Assembly: GCA_002450255.1 (NCBI GenBank)
Contig: DJYW01000143.1
Location: forward strand, 1 to 5,152
Source: Gammaproteobacteria bacterium UBA6968
GTDB taxonomy: Bacteria > Pseudomonadota > Gammaproteobacteria > Pseudomonadales > Azotimanducaceae
Direction of reading: 5' to 3'
DNA: 5,152 bases
Part shown: positions 1-5,152 of the stretch, piece after piece
How the letters are laid out: every line of letters starts with the position of its first letter
Position numbering within the stretch: the first letter of the stretch is position 1
Made by a program: the position numbers and the translations under genes
Notes under the pieces: model-generated
Databases searched by the model: none
Seen by the model: the letters and a program-made list of their open reading frames with translations, nothing else
What the model was told of the DNA's origin: nothing

Positions 1-233
1 AAGTTCTTGCTTTTTAAAAGCTAACTCTCCGATGGATATGCGGCCTAAAATCAGCCTTTATCTAAGAGCCTTAGGTTGTTGCTAACCTCCCTGCATTTGC
101 TAGCTCAAGAATCCTAAGCGTACCTCGTCAATGTTGTGTTGCTCTCATGCCCAACAGGCTAGTTCTGAGCCTGTTATTCTTCGCAGAGTGAGGTCATCAG
201 AATAAAAAAGGCAATGTCAGAGAGGACGAAATT
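1..233. other. Non-coding region upstream of the serine hydrolase gene
   Basis: No convincing reading frame is present on either strand. A plus-strand frame open from base 2 ends at a TAA near base 112 after fewer than 40 codons and looks unlike protein, and the minus-strand ATGs run into stops within a few codons. The region holds a near-palindrome at 9-21 (GCTTTT, one base, AAAAGC) and the perfect inverted repeat at 153-175. I could not find a sigma70-type promoter with two good hexamers, so the promoter of the downstream gene is unassigned. Confidence 0.6.
153..175. repeat. Perfect 8-bp inverted repeat ahead of gene 1
   Basis: AACAGGCT (153-160) and its exact reverse complement AGCCTGTT (168-175) flank a 7-base spacer. 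It lies 58 bases before the start codon of the serine hydrolase. It could be a terminator of a gene left of the window (a short T-rich stretch, ATTCTT, follows), an operator for a dimeric regulator, or a hairpin in the 5' untranslated RNA. The T tract is weak, so I do not call it a terminator. Confidence 0.45.
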
Positions 234-1580
234 ATGAAACATTGGATGATAGCCCTCTTAGGGATGACGTTTGCAGTCAGTACTCTCGCAGAGGGCACGC
301 AAGAGTTGCCAACCATAGAAGCGGAAAAAGTTGGGATCTCATCTCAACGGCTCGAAAGAATCACGGCTTTAGGCGAGAGATATGTAGAGAACAATCAAGT
401 TGCAGGCATAGTAAATCTGGTAATGAGAAACGGCAAGGTCGTCCATTTCACTGCTCATGGGCAAAAAGGTGCAGAAGACAAAAGGCCATTGCAGAAAGAC
501 GACCTTTTTAGAATTTACTCTATGACCAAGCCGATTACGGCTGTAGCTGCGATGCAACTGTATGAACAGGGCATGTTTCAACTCAGTGACCCAGTAGCTA
601 AATTTGTGCCAGAACTAAAACACGTCAAAGTCCTTAATGCGACTGGTCAATTGGAAGATCAGAAGACACAGATCACAATGCATCAGCTTCTTACGCATAC
701 CTCTGGCCTTTCGTATGGCTTCGCGGCTACGGTTGACGTAGTGGACCAAGCGTATCTCGGCGCCGATTTATGGGCAGCTAAAAACCTAGATGAGTTTGCG
801 CTCCGGGTCGCTAAGCTCCCGTTGAAGTTCCAGCCCGGAGCTCAATACCATTATTCGATCGCGGTAGATATCACCGGGTTGATTGTGCAGCGACTTAGCG
901 GGCTACCTTTTGATGTATACCTAAGAAAAAACCTGTTTGAGCCCTTGCGGATGGAAGACACTTTTTTCGAGGTGCCCGAGAATAAGATACCCCGATTTCT
1001 TCCAAATCACATTATCGATCCGCAAACCGGGAAGCTGGAGGATATTTCAAAAGTTTCTTCAAACCACCCGATGGCGGCTTTCTTTTTAGATAGAAAAAAC
1101 GTTGCGATGGTTGATTACGAAAATGTTGGCTTGTTTTCTGGCGGCGGAGGGCTAGTTTCAACGGCAATGGATTATGCGCGCTTCGCTGAAGCTATGAGAA
1201 ACGGAGGAGAGTTAGGCGAACAGAGGATATTGAGCCCTAAAACCGTAGCATTTATGACACAGAATCATCTCGATCCGTCGATGCAGATGGGCGGAATTGG
1301 AGAGCGACCAGTGACTGATGGAAATAGCTCTGGCCTCGGATTTGGATTAGGTTTCGGAGTCATTAGCGACCCGGCAAGGGCAGGTGTTATAGGCAGCATC
1401 GGAGAATTCAATTGGGGCGGTGCTGCGGGCACAATATTTTGGATCGACCCAGTAGAAGAAATAGTGGTTGTAAGCATGATCCAACTAATTGGTTCGCCAT
1501 GGCCCTTGAGATCTGAATTGAAGGTGGCGACGTATCAGGCAATAGTTGATTCTTATGTGGATTCGGCTCGCGATTTGTAA
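234..1580 (+). CDS. Exported serine hydrolase, beta-lactamase/family VIII esterase fold
   Basis: This 448-residue protein is a serine hydrolase of the class C beta-lactamase superfamily, which includes family VIII carboxylesterases (EstB type) and D-aminopeptidases. Residues 1-19 form a short signal peptide (K2, a hydrophobic core, probable cleavage after A19), so it should act in the periplasm or outside the cell. The catalytic SxxK motif is S96-M-T-K99, with S96 the nucleophile. HTSGL at 155-159 is the usual family landmark. Y207-S208 within Y-S-I-A-V-D matches the family VIII tyrosine motif, and GGGG at 303-306 and W394-GGAAGT at 394-400 match the oxyanion-side third motif. Length is usual for the family. 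The start is supported by AGAGGA at 221-226, seven bases before ATG. The W-G-G form of the third motif favours esterase or amidase action over antibiotic resistance, but the substrate cannot be read. The symporter gene follows 350 bases downstream, so a hydrolyse-then-import pairing is possible. Confidence 0.93.
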   Translation: MKHWMIALLGMTFAVSTLAEGTQELPTIEAEKVGISSQRLERITALGERYVENNQVAGIVNLVMRNGKVVHFTAHGQKGAEDKRPLQKDDLFRIYSMTKPITAVAAMQLYEQGMFQLSDPVAKFVPELKHVKVLNATGQLEDQKTQITMHQLLTHTSGLSYGFAATVDVVDQAYLGADLWAAKNLDEFALRVAKLPLKFQPGAQYHYSIAVDITGLIVQRLSGLPFDVYLRKNLFEPLRMEDTFFEVPENKIPRFLPNHIIDPQTGKLEDISKVSSNHPMAAFFLDRKNVAMVDYENVGLFSGGGGLVSTAMDYARFAEAMRNGGELGEQRILSPKTVAFMTQNHLDPSMQMGGIGERPVTDGNSSGLGFGLGFGVISDPARAGVIGSIGEFNWGGAAGTIFWIDPVEEIVVVSMIQLIGSPWPLRSELKVATYQAIVDSYVDSARDL

Positions 1581-1631
1581 AGACCGCGGCCCTACAGAAA
1601 AGAAGAGATAAGCAGGCTGCTGGGAGTGACG

Positions 1632-1745
1632 TTGCAGCGAATCGTGAGCTGGTGCTACGCCAACCCTAAAACCTTCTGGTCGATCGTTGTAATTGGTGGC
1701 ATCGGAGATGCTCTGTTTTTCTTTTGCTTTTATGACGCGCAATAA
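1632..1745 (+). CDS. Possible 37-residue single-span membrane protein
   Basis: I do not recognise this as a known family. From TTG at 1632 the frame encodes 37 residues. The N-terminal part carries R3 and K13 (with N11-P12), followed by a hydrophobic run from about residue 15 to 34 (W16-S-I-V-V-I-G-G-I-G through the F29-F-F-C-F-Y stretch), which would span a membrane with the N-terminus cytoplasmic by the positive-inside rule. GGGAG at 1622-1626 is a plausible ribosome binding site five bases before the TTG, and TTG starts are also used by genes 3 and 4. The frame is the same as gene 1 and is open back to that gene's stop, so a lost C-terminal anchor of the hydrolase is an alternative. A 54-codon open stretch arises by chance about 7 percent of the time, so this is a weak call. 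Confidence 0.25.
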   Translation: MQRIVSWCYANPKTFWSIVVIGGIGDALFFFCFYDAQ

Positions 1746-1751
1746 TTATTG
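1740..1751. repeat. 12-bp perfect palindrome CAATAATTATTG
   Basis: The sequence reads the same on both strands over 12 bases and is mostly A/T. It contains the stop codons of both small frames: TAA at 1743-1745 on the plus strand, and TAA at 1748-1746 on the minus strand. It could be a small operator, but it lies about 180 bases from the nearest annotated start, so no role is assigned. Confidence 0.5.
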
Positions 1752-1871
1752 GCTGCGAGCTAGATCATTGTTCAATTGTGCTTTGACGTGGGTACCGATT
1801 GCCCGCAGACCTGCAACAGCACTTCCCTGATCGACGTATAGGCGCGTGCGTATAACGCCGACAACAGGCAA
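1746..1871 (-). CDS. Protein-like minus-strand short frame, possible gene remnant
   Basis: I do not recognise this frame. On the minus strand it is open from the base after a TAG (1913-1911) down to TAA (1748-1746). The first usable start is TTG at 1871, giving 41 residues. The predicted sequence has the look of real protein: a Val/Ile-rich strand (LPVVGVIRTRLYVDQG, from residue 1), a Gly/Ala-rich turn, then an amphipathic helix-like tail ending NNDLARSQ. G is frequent at codon first positions, as in true genes. There is no clear ribosome binding site, and the frame cannot extend into gene 2. It may be the C-terminal remnant of a lost gene, a small protein, or chance. No domain or function can be named. 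Confidence 0.2.
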   Translation of the reverse strand: MPVVGVIRTRLYVDQGSAVAGLRAIGTHVKAQLNNDLARSQ

Positions 1872-1930
1872 GGTTTTGCAGATGTCACCCTGTAAAGGGC
1901 CTAAGGCATTCTAGTGGGGGACTGAGCTAG

Positions 1931-3382
1931 ATGAACGAGAGTGCAGGAAAACTGATTACCGACAGCGCTGGTCCCCCTATTAGACTGGCTTGGGCCTTTG
2001 GAAGTATTAGCGTGGGGATCAAAAACAACCTCCTTGGTGTTTGGATTCTTTTTTATTACAACCAAGTATTGGGCTTGGACGCGTATTTGGTTTCGATCGC
2101 GCTCGCTATCGCGCTTGTGATCGATGCAATATCTGACCCGATTGTGGGTATTTTGTCAGATAGAATACGAACGAGATGGGGTCGCCGTCATCCGTTCATG
2201 TACGCAGCTGTCGTGCCTTTTGCCCTTTCCTATTTTTTTATTTTGCAGGTACAGCCTGGATCCTCGGACGATGAGACTTTTTCCAGACTCTTGGTACTAA
2301 TGGTCATCATGAGAATTTCTATGACCTTCTATGAAGTGCCAAGAAATGCTCTTGGTCCTGAACTTTCGAAAGATTATGACCAACGTAACACGTTGACTGG
2401 TTTAAGCTCCGCATTCGGCTGGTTTGGGGGAGCCGTACTGTCCCATTATGTAATGTCAGCCTATCTCCTCGAAGGGTCTTTTTCTGACGCTGAAGGCTAT
2501 AAGCTCCTCGGCTTTTGGGGCGGGTGCTGGCTTTTCATCGGGACCGTCGTGGCGAGTTTGGGTACGCACCGAACCATCCCCTCGCTTTATCAACCTTCAA
2601 TTAAATCGTTGAGATTTACGGTCGTGCTCCGGGAATTACGTGAAACTCTATCGAACAGGAATTGGCTTATCCTGTTTGCGGCCGGTTGTGTTTATGCAAT
2701 TCAAGTCGGCGCAGATACAGGAACAACAACGTATTACAACGAGTACCTATGGCAGTGGCGACCAGAAGAAATCGCGATCTTTGCCGTGTGCCAAGCCGCG
2801 GCTGTAATAATAGTCTCTCTGCTTGCACCTTATCTCTCGCGGGGCAGAAATAAAAAAAATGTCGCCGTCGCCGTGTTTTTGCTGGCAACGCTTATTGGAC
2901 CGCTACCTTACTTTCTTAGACTCATAGATCCCTTAACGGACTTTAATACGTTTTTTTTGAACGGAGATGATCACCTTTGGTGGGCACTACTAATTCACAG
3001 CTGCGTGGCAAGTTCACTCGCAGCCTTAGGCTTTATCTATGTTGCATCGATGGGGATGGAAATAGTTGAAGAGGTCCAAGCCGACACAGGACGTAGAGAG
3101 GAGGCTTTACTAGGGACCGCGAGCAGCATGATGCATAAGTTAATTGGCGCGGGAGGCACGCTACTCGCTGGACTGATCGTGTCGGTTTCTGGATTTGATG
3201 ATCCAAGCCTCACGTACGAAACCGCCACAACGTCTGCCATCACTTCCTTTTCTTGGATTCATGTTTCTTTCAGCTTTTTTTTACCGCTTTTTTCAACTGC
3301 ATTGGTGGCATTCTTCAAAATTGAAAGAGATGAACATGTGGCACGTACAAAAAAACTAGGGTACTCAAGAGAAAAGGCGTAG
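1931..3382 (+). CDS. GPH-family (MelB-like) MFS cation symporter
   Basis: This 483-residue inner-membrane protein is a glycoside-pentoside-hexuronide:cation symporter of the major facilitator superfamily. About 12 spans can be traced, starting near residues 31, 53, 88, 119, 158, 191, 245, 281, 309, 351, 399 and 440. The family signature after span 2 is clear: D65-A-I-S-D69-P70 then S76-D-R-I-R-T-R-W-G-R-R-H-P88. D65 and D69 have the spacing of the MelB cation-site aspartates D55 and D59. The second signature, Y134-E135-V-P with L141-G-P-E-L and K147-D-Y-D, follows span 4, and E135 falls where MelB has its sugar-binding D124 (my alignment by eye). Length is normal for the family. The ATG at 1931 is preceded by a G-rich site (GGGGGA, 1916-1921) at a rather long distance, and no other ATG occurs before residue 90. 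The substrate is unknown: homologues carry sugars, glycosides or uronides with Na+ or H+. Confidence 0.93.
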   Translation: MNESAGKLITDSAGPPIRLAWAFGSISVGIKNNLLGVWILFYYNQVLGLDAYLVSIALAIALVIDAISDPIVGILSDRIRTRWGRRHPFMYAAVVPFALSYFFILQVQPGSSDDETFSRLLVLMVIMRISMTFYEVPRNALGPELSKDYDQRNTLTGLSSAFGWFGGAVLSHYVMSAYLLEGSFSDAEGYKLLGFWGGCWLFIGTVVASLGTHRTIPSLYQPSIKSLRFTVVLRELRETLSNRNWLILFAAGCVYAIQVGADTGTTTYYNEYLWQWRPEEIAIFAVCQAAAVIIVSLLAPYLSRGRNKKNVAVAVFLLATLIGPLPYFLRLIDPLTDFNTFFLNGDDHLWWALLIHSCVASSLAALGFIYVASMGMEIVEEVQADTGRREEALLGTASSMMHKLIGAGGTLLAGLIVSVSGFDDPSLTYETATTSAITSFSWIHVSFSFFLPLFSTALVAFFKIERDEHVARTKKLGYSREKA

Positions 3383-3391
3383 CTGCTAGAT

Positions 3392-3411
3392 GAAGCGTTT
3401 TGGAACGCTTC
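3392..3411 (+). terminator. Hairpin just after the symporter gene
   Basis: GAAGCGTT (3392-3399), a TTGG loop and AACGCTTC (3404-3411) form a perfect 8-bp stem beginning 10 bases after the symporter stop. CTAG on the left (3386-3389) and TAG on the right could extend it with a 3-base bulge. The only T run (TTTT, 3421-3424) comes nine bases after the stem, so it is not a textbook intrinsic terminator. Position and perfection still make a transcript end, or a 3'-end-protecting structure, the best reading. It suggests genes 3 and 4 form a separate unit. Confidence 0.55.
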
Positions 3412-3494
3412 TAGAAATGGTTTTCTGCGTTAATCCCGCTCTAAGGTCGTTGGCTTAATATCCCAAAGACCGATATCAACCTGCCAACAATGAT

Positions 3495-3499
3495 AGGAG
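3495..3499 (+). promoter_or_regulatory. Ribosome binding site fixing the TTG start of gene 3
   Basis: AGGAG, continuing as AGGAGAAGG to 3503, lies nine bases before TTG at 3509. An in-frame TAG at 3494-3496 rules out any start further upstream, and the first in-frame ATG is only at codon 22. An out-of-frame ATG at 3490 leads to a 14-codon frame and is not the gene start. Confidence 0.75.
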
Positions 3500-3508
3500 A
3501 AGGCCAGA

Positions 3509-4138
3509 TTGAAATTAGTCGCAGTAACGGATGACACGGTCGAACAGTTTTCACCAGACATCCCTGAGCTGATGTGGTCGACCGGACCCATTTCCTATGA
3601 GTACCACTTCGGCAAAAGAGAGTTGTTTGATGCGGTAGCACTGGGATCTTGGCGACACCGTGGCTCACTTTTCGGTTTTGATGCTGCAACAGTGGCTATC
3701 AAAGACGGACAGCTGGCTGGTGTTGAGATCGGAATGAAGGGAGGTGACTACAGGGATCGTCAGGCCGCGCTTGGACCTGTATGGCAAAAACTGATCGCCG
3801 ATGGCGACATTGACCCCAATGTAATTCCGGGTGTGCTCCAAAGATCAGACCATGCCAGCTGGCTGAACCCCGTCTTACATGCTGACACCTATTACGTACA
3901 TGCGCTGGCCGTAAAACCCGAGTTTCGTGGTAAGCGTATCGGTTACCAGCTGATTGATGGGGCTATCAATCGAGCAAAAGAGCAGGGTTTCAAACGGTTT
4001 CAGCTGGACGTTCTTTCAGATAACCCAGCCGTGGGATTTTACCGCGCTGTGGGGTTAGAACTTCTAGCCGAGACTCGCGCACCGAAACCGGCGGAGTTTG
4101 GAGTGCCGCCCGAGTATCGAATGGGGATGAATCTTTGA
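3509..4138 (+). CDS. GNAT-family N-acetyltransferase
   Basis: This 209-residue cytoplasmic protein belongs to the GCN5-related N-acetyltransferases, which move an acetyl group from acetyl-CoA to an amine. The core is C-terminal. H131-A-L-A-V135 is the central strand, followed by the acetyl-CoA pyrophosphate loop R140-G-K-R-I-G145. R143 replaces the glycine usual at the fourth place of that loop, a variation that family members tolerate. Motif B follows: F164-Q-L-D-V, then N172-P-A-V-G-F-Y178-R-A-V-G-L, where the tyrosine is the usual general-acid position. Residues 1-130, with an acidic start and a helical insertion around 80-122, probably form the substrate side and are not diagnostic, so the acceptor is unknown. 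TTG is the start, supported by AGGAG at 3495-3499. The oxidoreductase gene begins 30 bases after this stop, so the two are probably co-transcribed. Confidence 0.9.
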   Translation: MKLVAVTDDTVEQFSPDIPELMWSTGPISYEYHFGKRELFDAVALGSWRHRGSLFGFDAATVAIKDGQLAGVEIGMKGGDYRDRQAALGPVWQKLIADGDIDPNVIPGVLQRSDHASWLNPVLHADTYYVHALAVKPEFRGKRIGYQLIDGAINRAKEQGFKRFQLDVLSDNPAVGFYRAVGLELLAETRAPKPAEFGVPPEYRMGMNL

Positions 4139-4167
4139 TGGCTGAGTCAGAGAGAGAGGAACAGTAA
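4138..4167 (+). other. Nine-codon mini-frame bridging genes 3 and 4
   Basis: An ATG at 4138 overlaps the TGA stop of gene 3 by one base and opens a 9-residue frame (MAESEREEQ) that ends at TAA 4165-4167, one base before the TTG start of gene 4. It contains that gene's ribosome binding site. It could couple translation of gene 4 to gene 3 by termination and re-initiation, or be chance. The peptide itself is unlikely to have a function. Confidence 0.3.
4156..4160 (+). promoter_or_regulatory. Ribosome binding site fixing the TTG start of gene 4
   Basis: GAGGA, the end of a purine run AGAGAGAGGA at 4151-4160, lies eight bases before TTG at 4169. Starting at TTG keeps the first beta strand of the barrel (RISISLGG). 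The first in-frame ATG (4199, codon 11) would remove it, so TTG is preferred. Confidence 0.7.
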
Positions 4168-4168
4168 G

Positions 4169-5152
4169 TTGCGCATTAGCATTAGCTTGGGCGGTGCGAT
4201 GGCATCAGCCGATATCCGGGAGCAACTGGCATATGTGCAGGAGGCTGAAAAGCTGGGCGTCCACAGTGTGTGGACCGTAGAAGGCTGGGGTTATGATGCG
4301 GTAACACCGTTGGCTTTTCTTGCTGGCCACACCAACCGCATCAAACTTGGTACAAGCATCATGCAGATCTGCGCGCGTACCCCCGCCAACATTGCTATGA
4401 CTGCTTTGTCTTTAGCGAACCTCTCCGAAAATCGATTCCTGCTGGGTTTAGGAAACAGCGGTCCTCAGATCGTAGAGGGGTTGCACGGTGTGAGTTTCGA
4501 AAAGCCCCTGACTAGAATGCGCGAGACAGTTGAAATTATTCGTATGGCCTTTGCCGGCGAAAAAATCGATTTCTCTGGGAGCCAACATCAGCTTCCTTTG
4601 CCTGGCGGTCAAGGACGTTCTCTAAGATTATCTGAAGGTCCAAATCTCGCGATCCCGATCTATCTTGCCACCTTAGGCACCAAGAGTCTGCGGTTCACAG
4701 GTGAGGCGGCTGACGGATGGATCGGTACTTCGTTTACACCAGAATATGGCGATAATTTACTCGACGACGTGCGTTTGGGAGCTAGTGAGGCTCGACGTGA
4801 ATTAAAGGACTTTGACATACATGTGGGCGCAGCTGCAGTGTCGTTCAGCGAGGATGTGGATGCTCTTGTGGAATCTGAACGAATGGGGCGAGCATTTACG
4901 ATTGGCGCAATGGGCAGTGGAGACACGAATTTTTACTGCGACGCATATCGACGAGGCGGTTGGCAGGATGCAGCTGACAAAGTGCAACACTTATGGTTGT
5001 CCGGAGATAGATCGGGCGCAGCAGCAGCCGTGCCTGCTGAAATGATCCTGCGGACTAACCTTTTTGGAGCCAAGGAAGCTATCCGTGAACGTCTTCGTGA
5101 ATATGAGGCGGCTGGTGTGACTACGCTGAAGGTGCAGCCTAAGGCAAAAAAT
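4169..5152 (+). CDS. Luciferase-like (LLM) flavin/F420-dependent oxidoreductase, 3' end cut
   Basis: The frame runs 328 codons to the window edge with no stop, so the C-terminus is missing. It is a luciferase-like monooxygenase-superfamily TIM-barrel oxidoreductase, cytoplasmic, using FMN or coenzyme F420. Landmarks in order are strand 1 (R2-I-S-I-S), A26-E-K-L-G-V-H-S-V-W-T-V-E38, the strand K59-L-G-T-S-I-M-Q, R70-T-P-A-N-I-A-M-T-A-L-S-L-A, and L91-L-G-L-G-N-S-G-P-Q-I-V-E-G at 91-104. The GxSGPQxVEG-type stretch, I162-P-I-Y-L-A-T-L-G170 and A181-D-G-W at 181-184 closely match the Rv3520c-type F420-dependent subgroup as I remember it. The last residues (G316-V-T-T-L-K-V) fit the final barrel strand, so probably only 10-30 residues are missing. 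The substrate is unknown. It sits 30 bases after the acetyltransferase gene, in the same frame. F420 use depends on whether the host makes F420, and FMN is the alternative. Confidence 0.9.
   Translation, partial: MRISISLGGAMASADIREQLAYVQEAEKLGVHSVWTVEGWGYDAVTPLAFLAGHTNRIKLGTSIMQICARTPANIAMTALSLANLSENRFLLGLGNSGPQIVEGLHGVSFEKPLTRMRETVEIIRMAFAGEKIDFSGSQHQLPLPGGQGRSLRLSEGPNLAIPIYLATLGTKSLRFTGEAADGWIGTSFTPEYGDNLLDDVRLGASEARRELKDFDIHVGAAAVSFSEDVDALVESERMGRAFTIGAMGSGDTNFYCDAYRRGGWQDAADKVQHLWLSGDRSGAAAAVPAEMILRTNLFGAKEAIRERLREYEAAGVTTLKVQPKAKN

Larger units (their letters stand above)
1581..1930. other. Intergenic gap with two weak small frames and a palindrome
   Basis: These 350 bases separate the hydrolase and the symporter. 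No established gene is present. The frame of gene 1 stays open for 54 codons beyond its TAA and contains the candidate small membrane protein at 1632-1745. A protein-like frame on the minus strand ends at 1746. A 12-bp palindrome lies at 1740-1751. A TATAAC at 1851-1856 resembles a -10 box, but the matching -35 (CTGATC, 1827-1832) is poor, so the promoter of gene 2 remains unproven. No strong terminator follows gene 1: GCTGC and GCAGC near 1616-1638 give only a 5-bp stem. Confidence 0.5.

Noticed and set aside
234..1580. Antibiotic-resistance beta-lactamase
   Set aside because: The SxxK fold is shared, but the Y-S-x-A tyrosine motif and W-G-G third motif fit family VIII esterases and related hydrolases better than AmpC, which has YxN and KTG.
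1485..1742. 85-codon minus-strand frame across the end of gene 1
   Set aside because: It overlaps a well-supported gene, begins at TTG without a ribosome binding site, and its sequence has no domain-like pattern.
1783..1856. Promoter for gene 2 from TTGACG (1783-1788) or TATAAC (1851-1856)
   Set aside because: TTGACG has no -10 hexamer at the right spacing. TATAAC has only a three-of-six -35 at 18 bases and a misplaced TG extension.
1757..1932. Direct repeat GAGCTAGAT at 1757-1765 and 1924-1932, like a 9-bp target duplication around an inserted segment
   Set aside because: No terminal inverted repeats inside the copies and no transposase. A 9-bp match within 350 bases is expected by chance roughly one time in four to five.
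3490..3534. ATG at 3490 with a 14-codon frame as a leader peptide for gene 3
   Set aside because: No ribosome binding site of its own, no run of regulatory codons, and it overlaps the binding site of gene 3. Most likely chance.
4812..5045. 77-codon plus-strand and overlapping minus-strand frames at 4660-5045
   Set aside because: They are shadows of the luciferase-like gene, whose frame is open across the whole stretch with clear family motifs.

Overview
This window carries four plus-strand protein genes separated by short non-coding gaps. None of it looks like a mobile element, CRISPR array, rRNA or tRNA. The genes are bacterial: Shine-Dalgarno-like sites, a Sec-type signal peptide, and TTG start codons in two genes. 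Base composition is moderate, near half G+C by eye. The mix of a family VIII-type serine hydrolase, a GPH-type sugar symporter, a GNAT acetyltransferase and a luciferase-like oxidoreductase is common in metabolically broad environmental bacteria. A marine or soil proteobacterium is my best guess, but no marker gene here fixes the taxon.

Layout. Bases 1-233 hold no supportable gene, but contain a perfect 8-bp inverted repeat (153-175) ahead of gene 1. Gene 1 (234-1580) is an exported serine hydrolase of the beta-lactamase/esterase fold with all three catalytic motifs. The 350-base gap 1581-1930 contains two weak small reading frames. One is a possible 37-residue single-membrane-span protein on the plus strand (1632-1745). 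The other is a protein-like minus-strand frame (1746-1871, open to 1910). Their stop codons abut inside a 12-bp palindrome. Gene 2 (1931-3382) is a 12-span GPH-family (MelB-like) cation symporter, followed by a perfect 8-bp hairpin (3392-3411) that probably ends the transcript. Gene 3 (3509-4138) is a GNAT acetyltransferase and gene 4 (4169 to the window end, incomplete) is a luciferase-like oxidoreductase close to the F420-associated Rv3520c type. Both start at TTG behind good ribosome binding sites and are probably co-transcribed.

How they may work together (inference). The periplasmic or secreted hydrolase could cleave an ester, amide or lactone, and the symporter could import the released sugar-like or organic product. 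Genes 3 and 4 look like a separate two-gene unit for N-acetylation and flavin- or F420-linked redox chemistry. No substrate can be read from the sequence. I found no convincing new defence or mobile system. The most unusual spots are the gene 3/gene 4 junction, where a single TGA separates two in-frame genes and a 9-codon mini-frame bridges them, and the tail-to-tail small frames at 1632-1910.
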